From Candidatus Poribacteria bacterium (GTDB taxonomy: Bacteria > Poribacteria > WGA-4E > WGA-3G), in NCBI GenBank assembly GCA_022819945.1, contig JAJEGI010000009.1, positions 62,001-126,000 on the forward strand: 64,000 nt of DNA, written 5' to 3'. Below, piece by piece: positions 18,018-26,805 of the stretch (positions are counted from its first letter, which is position 1; each line of letters begins with the position of its first letter). The notes beneath the pieces were generated by a model. It made no database searches. It was not told the DNA's origin and saw nothing but the letters and a program-made list of their open reading frames with translations. Made by a program: the position numbers and the translations under genes.

Positions 18018-18878
18018 CTATATAGAGAGTGCTTGGCGCATTGTCTCCGTACACGGCGCGGTACCTGTCCATTTCTCAAAAGCGATAGCCCCCTGATGAA
18101 CTAACATCCCGATGCCACCAAGCGTCTGGCAGCCATGTTCAGCAGCAGCTTGCATCAAGGGTGTCACCGGCGGCGTATACACAATGTCGTAAACGATGGT
18201 ATTCGGTTGAAGCCAGTCAGTGGAAATTAACAATGGATGTGTAGCATCCATGCTCGCCGTTGCAGTATTAATGAGGAGTGCACTCTGACCGACAACAGCA
18301 GGCAAGCGCGTATCCGTCAGTCCCATTCCGTGTATAGCGACATCTGTTTTTTGATCCATCTCTTTGGCTAAAAAGACAGCCTTCTCCACTGTACGATTAG
18401 CGATTGTGATGGAGGCTACACCCGCAAGTGCCAACGCAACGACCACGGCTCTTGCAGCACCGCCTGCGCCTAAGACGACAACGGTTTCACCTACAGGGAC
18501 GGACATATCTCTATTTTCTTCCAAAGCTCTCAAAACCCCCGGGGCATCCGTATTATCGCCGTGTATCGCATCTTCAACAAAGGTCAGCGTGTTCACCGCG
18601 CCGATGAGTTCCGCTTCTCGCGAAACCGATGTCAGATACGGGATGACGGCTTGTTTATGCGGAAGCGTTACATTAATGCCAACGACGTTCAGTGCTTTAA
18701 ATCCCGCGATTGCGGCCCCTAAATCATTCGGGCGCACATGAAAAGGAACATAGACGTAATCCAGCCCCGCTTTCGCAAAAGCGGCGTTGTGCATTTGAGG
18801 TGAACGACTGTGTTCAACAGGATCACCAATAACACCGACGATCCGGGTATGTCCTGTCAGTAAATGGCGTGTGTGCAT
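18018..18878 (-). CDS. aroE: Shikimate dehydrogenase
   Basis: A 286-residue NADP-dependent enzyme that reduces 3-dehydroshikimate in the aromatic amino acid pathway. Shikimate-binding motifs VIGDPVEHSRSPQMHN and NVTLPHKQAV (with the catalytic Lys) are in the N-terminal domain, along with GAVNTL and GDNTDAPG; the nucleotide-binding loop is VVLGAGGAARAV. NRT follows it, as in NADP-preferring members. Length and order are standard. It is the last gene of the minus-strand run that begins near 27.5 kb, separated from the oxidoreductase gene by a repeat element, so a shared transcript is possible but not shown. Confidence 0.95.
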   Translation of the reverse strand: MHTRHLLTGHTRIVGVIGDPVEHSRSPQMHNAAFAKAGLDYVYVPFHVRPNDLGAAIAGFKALNVVGINVTLPHKQAVIPYLTSVSREAELIGAVNTLTFVEDAIHGDNTDAPGVLRALEENRDMSVPVGETVVVLGAGGAARAVVVALALAGVASITIANRTVEKAVFLAKEMDQKTDVAIHGMGLTDTRLPAVVGQSALLINTATASMDATHPLLISTDWLQPNTIVYDIVYTPPVTPLMQAAAEHGCQTLGGIGMLVHQGAIAFEKWTGTAPCTETMRQALSI

Positions 18879-18886
18879 CGTTTTAT

Positions 18887-19028
18887 TTCAAGTTTCCAGT
18901 TTCCAGAGGAACAGTAACCAGTGACCAGTACGGCGAGTACGCCTTCCAGTAACCAGTTAAGACCTGATGAATTAGAGACACTCTTTAACTGGTAACTGGT
19001 AACTGGTAACTGGAAACTTCTATGCTGG
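18887..19028. repeat. Heptad-repeat intergenic element, copy 5
   Basis: Left arm AGTTTCCAGTTTCCAG and right arm of TAACTGG units (about 18979-19016) flank a core with TGATGAATTAGAGACACTCT. The arms are inverted relative to each other. The stop codon of the oxidoreductase gene (19029-19031) lies inside the right-hand end (CTGGTTACTG). Confidence 0.7.
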
Positions 19029-22000
19029 TTACTGACTCAGTAGACTTTCAACCGTCTGTCTCGCCGCTTCCATCTTTGGGTAGCGAATCTCCCGATAGCC
19101 ACGGACTTCCTCCACACATTCTAAGGCACGGAGATGCTTCTCATACGCCTCCGCATCCGTCGGCGCGAAAGTGTCAATCACACGCGTAACATACCACTCC
19201 CTGAATGCTTTCTCTCTGGCGTGCCATTTTGAGAGCCATCGTCTGAGAAACTTCATCCGCTTCATTAGGTTCAATTGCCAGTTGTGTGTGTCAATATCCG
19301 TCTCAAGGTCAAGTCCCATGACTGTGAAATGCGGTCGATTCAGATGGACATACTTGATCCTATCGCCGTTTTTCGTATCAACCTGATACAATTCCTTGTC
19401 ACGTTCCAATTTTTCCGTACTCGTCAGGAGGTGTGCAACGTAGACTTCGTCCTTAATCAGCATCACTTTATGAAGGTATCTGATAGCGGCTTTTGTGGCA
19501 CGATAGTTGTATGTTTCCGAATCGTGAGCATGAACCTGTTTCACTTTTTCAACATACATCTGTGCGTAGTTAAGATCCTCAAACTGAACAAGATCATAGA
19601 CATAAAGTGCCAGCAGTCGATGAATAGAATCCGAACCGACGTTCAGCATCTTCACCGTACTTTCGACGAGTGCTATATATTTCTCTGCTAAACGTTTCCC
19701 ACCGCGTTTTTTCTCTAATATCTGTCGTTTTGCGGAGAGCATCTCGGTGTAGTTTAGGTGCTGCGGGTCTTCATTCTCTATTTGTTGAGCATCAAGCGCA
19801 AGCCGCCGTCCAACGTTGAACGCTTTCATATTGGTATCCAAATCGGCATGAGGCACCATCTGCTTCAGTGCCAATTGGAGCGGTTCCAGTTCGAGAGGTA
19901 TCAATTGGCGTTGGAAGGCAGTACCAAGAAGCATCATGTTTGCATACAACTTATTGCCGAACAACTCCTCAGAGACCGCAAACAGATCAACACCGAAATA
20001 CGTGTCGGCATTGGTATGTGTTTGAAGTACCGTTTCAAGTGTGTTGGGATCAAAACTATCTTTGCCAATGAGGGTAGTTATCGTTTCAGTCTTTGCGGTA
20101 TTCACCACAGCAGTGGTACGCGCCGGTGATGCGATACGGAAAAGTGATTGCGCTGTGATGCCGCGTGCCGCTTCCAAGATGTCGAGTCCTAAGAGTAGGT
20201 CCGCCTTGCCATACGGAATCATTGGGGAAGCGTGAACGCCGGGCTGTGTATATGCGATATGTGTATAAACACCGCCGTTGCGGATCGCTAAACCTTTCCT
20301 ATCACAGAAGTTGACATCATAGCCTTGAAGATATCCGCCAACGACAAGCACCTTAGAAATCGTTCCGATCCCCATACCGCCAACACCTGCAGCATACATG
20401 TTCCAGTCTCGCTCAAACGTCAACAAGGGCGGAGGCGGTAGCGGTTCATCGCTTAAGAGGCCTTGGTAACCGGATACCACCGCCTGCTTTTGAGGCGGAC
20501 GTTTGCGTCTGACGATAACCTCTTCAAATGCTGGACACGCGTATTTAATCCGGGCACACGCGCCATCAGAGACGCAATTGGACTGGTCGATAGCAATCTT
20601 CGCACCATAATCGGTATCAACAATTTTTAAACCGGGACATCCGGTAACTGTGGTGCATTCTCGACAAAATTCGCAGACTTCAGGTGTGATATTGATATGT
20701 TTTTCGTATTTCAGGAAACCGTCTTTGGCTACGGTTTGGCGTTGTTCACGACGCAGGCGGCGATGATACGTAATGGCGCACTCCTTATCAGCGATAACAA
20801 TTTTGACCCCCGGTTTAAGAATGGTTTTTTCGAGGTGTTTTTTGTAGTTTACCCGATCTTCCGGGTTAGTGCGCACAATATCTATTTCGGAATTACCGGC
20901 GAGTCCTTGGGCGACTTGCTCAATATCTTGGGCAAATGTCGGATTGCCAAGCAGGTCAAGTTCACCAGCAGGCGTGGGTTGATGACCCGTCATCGCTGTA
21001 GTTTGGTTGTCTAAAATGATATAGGCGATGTCTTGGTTGTTTTTGATTGAATCTGAAATCGCTGACATGCCACCGTGAAAAAAGGTTGAATCCCCCATGA
21101 AAACGATCTGCTTATTTTCGATAAACGGGTCAATCCCCGCACCCGAACCGCCGCCTAACGCCATCGCGGAGAGGTTGTGCATCAAACGCGGAAACGGTTC
21201 ATATTTCAGCATCGAATAGCAACCGATATCCCCGTGAAAAACAAGATCCACTGCACCTGAATTGTGGTGCTTCTTCATATAGTCGGCATCCATAAATTGT
21301 TCTGTGATTTCAAGGAAGACACTCGAAGAATCACGGTGTGGGCAGCCTGGGCAAAAGGTGGGGGTCCGTTGTGGGATGTCAATCTGCTGTTCGGAGACCG
21401 CTTCTTGGAGGGACTGTTCACGCGCGAGGTGTCCCAAATCAACAAAAGTATCAGTGCTCTCAAGACGGTGTTTAAAAAGTGGGATTAGTTTCTGGATGAG
21501 GATAGACGCATCTAAACCGGAGGCGGCTGGAATCCCTACAAGACCATCGGGGAATTGTTTGCCCCATACGTTTACATACCTCTCAATATCTCCGTTCTGA
21601 TACGCATGAGTGAGCAGTGCTTTGATTTCATTCTCTAAAAGCGGGCGTTTCTCCTCAACGACGTAGATTTCATCAACCTGTTCAGCAAACTCGCTAACGA
21701 TGTCCGCATCAAGTGGATGGGTCATACCGAGTTTGAGAATCGGGATATCGCCGTGTAGGTTCAATTCTCCGAGGGCGTGGAGGAGACAGCTGTGTGCTAA
21801 ACCTGCACTGATAAATCCGAGCGGATGCCGCTTTTTACGTGAGATCCCGTCTACGAACTGAATCTTGTTGAGTCCAAGATCTCTTGCAGTCTCAAGCGCA
21901 GTAGGAAGCCTTTCTCGCAACGTTTCTGTCTCAATTTGGGCAGTATGCGGCGGTAAAACAACCCGCTTATCAGCATCAATGAGTTCGGTATCCAAGTTAA

Positions 22001-22598
22001 CGCGTTTCAACTGGGTAATGTCAGGGTAGATGTTGGGGTGGAGTTCAACGTTACCACCGCCACTCGCCTGATTTTCAGTGGTTAGATAGCAAACATAGAG
22101 GTCCGCAGCAGCAGAAATTTGGAAGGCGGCGTTAACCCAGTCCTTGAGTTCCTGAAATGTGCTCGGTTCAATCAAGGGCGTATAGACATGTCGTGCCAGA
22201 AATCGGGAATCCGCTGGCACCTGTGTGCTGTGCGACCAAGTATCATCGCCCACGACAACAACAGCACCGCCGGTCGTCCCCGCTAAATTACTAATCGCCA
22301 ATGCATCCGAGGCGACATGCAAGCCAACGCTTTTCATAAACGCAATCGCGCGGACATCCGCCATTTGCGAACCATTCAGGCGTGCGATACTTAACGCCTC
22401 ATTGTTGGCGATTTGTGCCACGATACCGTTGCTTTTCAACAACTCGGCATTACGTTGGATTACGTCAAATACTTCGGCAAGCGGGGAACCAGGATACCCC
22501 GTGAGAAGGCTAACACCGCTCTCTAAGGCACCTTTGACTAATAACTCGCACCCCGTATAGACATGCGTTCCGCTGGCTTGTGTAAACCTGTCGTCCAT
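19029..22598 (-). CDS. Indolepyruvate ferredoxin oxidoreductase, fused subunits with DUF6537 tail
   Basis: A 1189-residue single-chain 2-oxoacid:ferredoxin oxidoreductase that would decarboxylate aryl pyruvates to acyl-CoA while reducing ferredoxin. In order: pyrimidine-binding domain (1-200, with GYPGSPLAEVFDV), TPP domain with FCPGCPHRDSSS, HGDIGCYSM and MGDSTFFHGG, a ferredoxin-like segment around 640-690 with CEFCRECTTVTGC, the gamma domain (VGGMGIGTISKVL), and a C-terminal part of about 240 residues that matches the DUF6537 extension of long IorA-like enzymes. All TPP and cluster motifs look intact. It sits between recN and aroE, each separated by a repeat element; the link to aromatic metabolism with aroE may be coincidental. 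Confidence 0.92.
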   Translation of the reverse strand: MDDRFTQASGTHVYTGCELLVKGALESGVSLLTGYPGSPLAEVFDVIQRNAELLKSNGIVAQIANNEALSIARLNGSQMADVRAIAFMKSVGLHVASDALAISNLAGTTGGAVVVVGDDTWSHSTQVPADSRFLARHVYTPLIEPSTFQELKDWVNAAFQISAAADLYVCYLTTENQASGGGNVELHPNIYPDITQLKRVNLDTELIDADKRVVLPPHTAQIETETLRERLPTALETARDLGLNKIQFVDGISRKKRHPLGFISAGLAHSCLLHALGELNLHGDIPILKLGMTHPLDADIVSEFAEQVDEIYVVEEKRPLLENEIKALLTHAYQNGDIERYVNVWGKQFPDGLVGIPAASGLDASILIQKLIPLFKHRLESTDTFVDLGHLAREQSLQEAVSEQQIDIPQRTPTFCPGCPHRDSSSVFLEITEQFMDADYMKKHHNSGAVDLVFHGDIGCYSMLKYEPFPRLMHNLSAMALGGGSGAGIDPFIENKQIVFMGDSTFFHGGMSAISDSIKNNQDIAYIILDNQTTAMTGHQPTPAGELDLLGNPTFAQDIEQVAQGLAGNSEIDIVRTNPEDRVNYKKHLEKTILKPGVKIVIADKECAITYHRRLRREQRQTVAKDGFLKYEKHINITPEVCEFCRECTTVTGCPGLKIVDTDYGAKIAIDQSNCVSDGACARIKYACPAFEEVIVRRKRPPQKQAVVSGYQGLLSDEPLPPPPLLTFERDWNMYAAGVGGMGIGTISKVLVVGGYLQGYDVNFCDRKGLAIRNGGVYTHIAYTQPGVHASPMIPYGKADLLLGLDILEAARGITAQSLFRIASPARTTAVVNTAKTETITTLIGKDSFDPNTLETVLQTHTNADTYFGVDLFAVSEELFGNKLYANMMLLGTAFQRQLIPLELEPLQLALKQMVPHADLDTNMKAFNVGRRLALDAQQIENEDPQHLNYTEMLSAKRQILEKKRGGKRLAEKYIALVESTVKMLNVGSDSIHRLLALYVYDLVQFEDLNYAQMYVEKVKQVHAHDSETYNYRATKAAIRYLHKVMLIKDEVYVAHLLTSTEKLERDKELYQVDTKNGDRIKYVHLNRPHFTVMGLDLETDIDTHNWQLNLMKRMKFLRRWLSKWHAREKAFREWYVTRVIDTFAPTDAEAYEKHLRALECVEEVRGYREIRYPKMEAARQTVESLLSQ

Positions 22599-22605
22599 AT
22601 TTTTT

Positions 22606-22736
22606 AAGTTACCAGTAACCAGTACGCTACGCTTCCAGTACCGTAGGGGCTGGGTTACCCAGCCCTTACAGATTGATACATCAATTCTTTCTTTTTAACT
22701 GTTAACTGGTAACTGGTAACTGGTAACTGGTAACTA
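22606..22736. repeat. Heptad-repeat intergenic element, copy 6, with inner palindrome
   Basis: AGTTACCAGTAACCAG at one end and four or more TAACTGG units at the other (about 22697-22733) form inverted arms. Between them, GGGCTGGGT (22647-22655) pairs with ACCCAGCCC (22657-22665), a perfect 9-bp palindrome that looks like a second repeat inserted in the first. The TAG stop of recN directly joins the heptads. Confidence 0.7.
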
Positions 22737-24443
22737 CTCCTCTAATAACTCTCGCGCGTATGCAAGTCCTATTTCGGTTTCTTTGCCACCGTGCATTCGG
22801 GCGATTTCGGCAACTTGCTCTTCTGCCGTTAAAGGTTTCGCTGTAATCAAGGTACGTTCGCCAACCACCTTTTTTTCGACTCGGAAATGCTTGTCCGCAA
22901 AACGGGCTATCTGAGGGAGATGCGTAATACAGATAACTTGTGAAAAAGCTGACAACTCCTTCAATTTTTCGCCAACGACATCCGCAACTTTACCGCCGAT
23001 ACCGCTGTCAATCTCATCGAAAAGTAGGGTCGGTATCTCGTCAACTTGAACCAATACAGTCTTTAAAGCCAGCATGATACGCGAAATTTCGCCACCTGAC
23101 GCAATTCTGGTAATTGGGCGCGCTTGAGAACCAACATTCGGGGCAATCAAGAATTCAACAGCGTCCATTCCATCAGAACGGAAAGCATAGGACTTACCAT
23201 CTATCCGAAAGGGCCCCCCTTCCTCTGGCATAAGCTGCACAGATGCCTGAAACTCTGCTTTGTCCATACCGAGCGTGCGCAGTTCCTTCTCAATCCGCTC
23301 CGAAAGATGTTTAGCGACGTGTATCCGTTTCGCAGAGAGCGCAGTACACAGATGTTGGGCTTCTTGGATAACTCTCTCGATCTCCGCTTGGAGCGACACC
23401 TGTTTTTCTGAGCCGAGTTGTAATGCCTCCAATTTCTGTTCTGCTTCAGCGTGGTGCGCCAGTATTTCGGGGATAGAGTTACCATAACGCCGTTTCAATT
23501 TTGAAATCAACGCCAATCGATCGGTAACCTCGTCCAACCGCATTGCGTTAGACTCCACCGTTTCTGCATAGTGACGGACCTGTAAAGCAACATCTTCGAG
23601 TTCGTAGAGCGATGATTCCAACCGATCTCGCAATTCTGAGAGACTGTCGTCGATCTCCGACAATTTTGTCAGTTCTTTCGTTGCAGCCTTCAAGCGTTCA
23701 ACCGGACTGCCAAAACCGCCAGCCCCGTCGCCATCCAATTGTTGATAGACAAGCGTCGCCGATTCACGCAACGCCTCTGCATTCTTGAGGAGGCGCGCTT
23801 CATCTGCCAACGCTTCGTCTTCACCTTCCTCTAAATTCGCCGCAGTGAGTTCCTTAATTTCAAATTCAAGGAGTTCTTTTTCGCGTTCTGATGCAGCCAA
23901 AGTGTCCGCGAGGGATGCTGCCTCTTGTTGCAAGGCTCTTAGTTGCGTATATACCTTACCAATCTGCCGCTGCGCCTCACTGTTCCCCCCAAAATCATCC
24001 AAAAGCCTAAGATGTGTTTCGGTCCGAAATAAGGATTGATGCTCGTGTTGACCGTGGATATCAACAAGCAAAGTACCGAGTTCTTGCAGCTGCTTTAAAT
24101 TCACCAAACGTCCGTTGATATGGCAACGGCTTCTACCGTTCGCACTGATCTGCCTTGAAAGAATGGTCACATCGGAGGCGTCCAATACATCGCTAAAAGC
24201 AAAGTCAGTATGCCACATCGGATGCGTCTCATCGGGGACAACGCTCGCTTCCACCTTCGCAAAATCAGTCCCTTCGCGGACAATATCGGCGGCGGATCTT
24301 TCACCCAACACCAATCCGATCGACTTGAGGATAACTGATTTACCAGCACCCGTCTCACCCGTAAAGATGTTCAACCCCGGTGCCAGTTCCAGTTCGAGTT
24401 CATCTATGAGAGCAACATTGCGGATAGAGAATGTTTCTATCAT
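22734..24443 (-). CDS. recN: DNA repair protein RecN
   Basis: A 569-residue SMC-like ATPase that acts early in double-strand-break repair. Walker A GETGAGKSVILK is at about 30-41, two coiled-coil arms occupy roughly 150-370, and the C-terminal half has the ABC signature RIASGGEISRIMLALK and Walker B LLFDEIDSGIGG. The length is standard. The stop codon is the first base triplet of the downstream heptad repeat. The start ATG is preceded by heptad repeats of the next element, so no clear ribosome site remains; the context makes shared regulation with nadK uncertain. Confidence 0.95.
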   Translation of the reverse strand: MIETFSIRNVALIDELELELAPGLNIFTGETGAGKSVILKSIGLVLGERSAADIVREGTDFAKVEASVVPDETHPMWHTDFAFSDVLDASDVTILSRQISANGRSRCHINGRLVNLKQLQELGTLLVDIHGQHEHQSLFRTETHLRLLDDFGGNSEAQRQIGKVYTQLRALQQEAASLADTLAASEREKELLEFEIKELTAANLEEGEDEALADEARLLKNAEALRESATLVYQQLDGDGAGGFGSPVERLKAATKELTKLSEIDDSLSELRDRLESSLYELEDVALQVRHYAETVESNAMRLDEVTDRLALISKLKRRYGNSIPEILAHHAEAEQKLEALQLGSEKQVSLQAEIERVIQEAQHLCTALSAKRIHVAKHLSERIEKELRTLGMDKAEFQASVQLMPEEGGPFRIDGKSYAFRSDGMDAVEFLIAPNVGSQARPITRIASGGEISRIMLALKTVLVQVDEIPTLLFDEIDSGIGGKVADVVGEKLKELSAFSQVICITHLPQIARFADKHFRVEKKVVGERTLITAKPLTAEEQVAEIARMHGGKETEIGLAYARELLEE

Positions 24444-24446
24444 TGT

Positions 24447-24662
24447 ATTAGTTACCAGTTACCAGTTACCAGTTACCAGTTAAAGAAAGAACTTGATACA
24501 TCAAACTCTCACTGCCCGGTAACCCTCTTAACTGGTTACTGGAAGGCGTACTCGCCGTACTGGGTACTGTTAACTGCGTACTCGCTGTATTAGTTACCAG
24601 TTACCAGTTACCGTAGGTACTGGAAGGCGTACTCGCCGTACTGGGTACTGTTAACTGCGTAC
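24447..24662. repeat. Heptad-repeat intergenic element, copy 7 (composite)
   Basis: Two element copies in a row. Each has heptad arms (GTTACCAGTTACCAG against CTGGTTACTGG) and a shared insert with GGCGTACTCGCCGTACTGGG. The core (AGAACTTGATACATCAAACT) and insert are nearly identical to those in copy 9 at 26.7 kb. The right end is coding: it specifies the last residues of NadK. Confidence 0.75.
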
Positions 24663-25526
24663 TCGCTCACCTAACATTAGTTTTTCACGCAAGGTTCTGT
24701 AGTAACTATGATGTTGCGAACGGATCAACTGAATCGTCCGCTCTGCTTTCTCCACTTTTATGACCGCACCTGCGGTGAGGCTGTGTGTCTCGCGTTGCCC
24801 ATCCACAAAAACATCGACACTCTGATACGCTGCATGCATCTTGACTGTTATCTCCGCATCACCATCGGCAATAAACGGTCGTACTGTCAAACTATGCGGC
24901 GCGATAGGCGTTAGTAGAATCGCCTCCAACTGCGGGGCAACGATAGTGCCAGCACAAGAGAGCGAGTATCCGGTTGAACCGCTCGGCGTTGCGATGATCA
25001 ACCCATCGGCGTTATACGGTATAAAAAGCTCATCATCAATATAGGCATCTAACTCAATGAGACGCGTATAGTGCCGAATCACAACATCGTTGAGTGCAAA
25101 CGCCCGAAAAGGTTGCGGAAACCCTTGTCTGTCCACAACAACCTCTAACATCATCCGATGCTCTATCCGATAGTCGCCTGCCAAGGTCGCCTTCAAAGTC
25201 GGATAGAGTTCATCAAGTGATGCGTCCGTCAAAAACCCAAGCGTTCCAATATTAATCGCCAAGATCGGGACATTCTCAACCTGTGGTGTATGCGCTGCGC
25301 TCAGGAGCGTTCCATCTCCACCCAGAACAAGTAGAACATCTGCTTGTTCTACCATCTCCGTTTGGGAAATACCAGTTGCGAGATGCCCCAATTCAACCGC
25401 TTGTGCCTCTGGTAGCAGCGGGACAATACCCCGCTCTTCGAGCCACGCAGACACACCTTCGACGATCCCTGCCGCGTTCGCTTTGGTCGTATTGACAAAA
25501 AAACCGACGTTTTTTATTTCTTTCAT
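24651..25526 (-). CDS. nadK: NAD kinase
   Basis: A 291-residue enzyme that makes NADP from NAD and ATP (or polyphosphate) in the cytoplasm. The family motifs are all present: VLGGDGTLLSAAH, NIGTLGFLTD and the glycine-rich NADGLIIATPSGSTGYS. The last five residues, ERVRS, and the TAA stop are encoded by the repeated GCGTACTCGC segment of the neighbouring element, so the C-terminus was probably changed by repeat invasion. It lies directly upstream of recN, an arrangement seen in several bacteria (nadK-recN), which supports a common ancestral operon now split by repeats. Confidence 0.95.
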   Translation of the reverse strand: MKEIKNVGFFVNTTKANAAGIVEGVSAWLEERGIVPLLPEAQAVELGHLATGISQTEMVEQADVLLVLGGDGTLLSAAHTPQVENVPILAINIGTLGFLTDASLDELYPTLKATLAGDYRIEHRMMLEVVVDRQGFPQPFRAFALNDVVIRHYTRLIELDAYIDDELFIPYNADGLIIATPSGSTGYSLSCAGTIVAPQLEAILLTPIAPHSLTVRPFIADGDAEITVKMHAAYQSVDVFVDGQRETHSLTAGAVIKVEKAERTIQLIRSQHHSYYRTLREKLMLGERVRS

Positions 25527-25627
25527 TTTCAGTAACCAGTAACCAGTAACCAGTGACCAGTTAAAGAGGAGATATAATTCATGAAGTCTTTCTCTTACTG
25601 GAAACTGTTAACTGTTAACTGGTAACT
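25527..25627. repeat. Heptad-repeat intergenic element, copy 8
   Basis: The compact form of the family, about 100 bp: TAACCAG units (25532-25560), inner AAGAG...CTCTT stem with a TTCATGAA core, then GTTAACTGGTAACT running into the TAG stop of the DUF368 gene. The whole could fold into one long imperfect hairpin. Confidence 0.7.
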
Positions 25628-26654
25628 ATTCCCCCAGACGCGTGAATAAAAGAATGACACCACCACCGACGAGAAAAGCACCGATAGTGATGAGCAGATT
25701 CACATCAAGTTGTGGTAAGACGTGAGCAGTATCTATCCGTTCTCCATCAACCATTGAGAACTCACGAAATGGCCATAATCCATAAAGTGAACCGACCATC
25801 AACCCGATAAGAAAGGCGATTGTCAGATTGCGATAGCGTTCCAGCAGATAGTTAAGCAACCGCGTGAATGCAAGGAGACCGAACACGCACCCGAGTGCAG
25901 CGACAGAAAGTATCAGTAGACTGCCTAACATCGGCTCGGTTAAAGCACCCTTGAGCAATCCGGGAACACCCTCTATCAAGGTATTGATTGCCGTTAAGAG
26001 CGGAAAATAGACCCCGAGCGCAAGCATCAGGAACGAACCGCTGATGCCGGGTAAAATCATCGCCGAAACCGCTAACGCACCGCTCCCAAAAAAGAGTCCG
26101 AGTTGCCAATACGTCGGAAATCCAGTTGTACGTCCAGCACTGTCATCCATCATCGCCGCGCTACCGGATTTGTAGGCAACCCGCTCTAACTGCTTTTCAC
26201 CCATACCGACAGAGAGGCTTAATATCAAGGCAACGGCAATCAACAGCACCACCGATTCTTTCCAACCGAACCCCTTTAGCATTCGCAGCGGTATGAGAAT
26301 AGAGACCAAGATCAACCCGCTAAAGAAGCCATAAGTCGCATCATGCTGGTTGTTCAGCAGATAGACGATTAGCTTTGATGTAAGCAATAAGGCGGCGATC
26401 GCGCCGATGCCTAACAGCGCAAGAAAGCCGAAGTCAATACGGCGAAGTTCGGCACCTGCTGCCGCGAAAGCCTCTTTTTTGAATCGGATGACGCCAAGTA
26501 ATTTTTTAACCGTTGAAAACCCGATACGTCGTAATGCACCGATGAGCCGTTCATAGATACCTAAAACGAGTGCAAGGGTCCCGCCACTCATACCGGGGAT
26601 AATATTAGCAATACCTATTAGAAAGCCGTTAGCGAAAAGCCGGAGTGAATTCAT
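25626..26654 (-). CDS. DUF368-family membrane protein
   Basis: A 342-residue protein with eight to ten membrane segments. Two copies of the family signature are present: NIIPGMSGGTLALVLGIYE near the N-terminus and AMILPGISGSFLMLALGVY in the second half. This internal repeat is typical of DUF368 (PopT/DUF368 superfamily), for which polyprenyl-phosphate translocation has been proposed in related proteins. A carrier-lipid recycling role would suit the uppS and O-antigen genes here, but that is inference. The ATG start lies at 26654 between two repeat elements, with no good ribosome site visible. Confidence 0.85.
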   Translation of the reverse strand: MNSLRLFANGFLIGIANIIPGMSGGTLALVLGIYERLIGALRRIGFSTVKKLLGVIRFKKEAFAAAGAELRRIDFGFLALLGIGAIAALLLTSKLIVYLLNNQHDATYGFFSGLILVSILIPLRMLKGFGWKESVVLLIAVALILSLSVGMGEKQLERVAYKSGSAAMMDDSAGRTTGFPTYWQLGLFFGSGALAVSAMILPGISGSFLMLALGVYFPLLTAINTLIEGVPGLLKGALTEPMLGSLLILSVAALGCVFGLLAFTRLLNYLLERYRNLTIAFLIGLMVGSLYGLWPFREFSMVDGERIDTAHVLPQLDVNLLITIGAFLVGGGVILLFTRLGE

Positions 26655-26805
26655 GTATTAGTTATTGGCGTACCAGTTTCCAGTTACCAGTTACCAGTTA
26701 AAGAAAGAACTTGATACATCAAACTCTCACTGCCGGTAACCCTCTTAACTGGTTACTGGAAGGCGTACTCGCCGTACTGGGTACTGTTAACTGCGTACTC
26801 GCTCA
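26655..26805. repeat. Heptad-repeat intergenic element, copy 9
   Basis: Starts with ACCAGTTACCAGTTA units, has the same TTGATACATCAAACTC core as copy 7, and ends with the same GGCGTACTCGCCGTACTGGG insert. The sequence reaches the TGA stop of the glycosyltransferase gene. Confidence 0.75.

Noticed and set aside
18887..26805. CRISPR array reading of the regularly repeated spacers
   Set aside because: Units are 7 bp tandem, without 24-40 bp spacers of unique sequence, and no cas gene is near.
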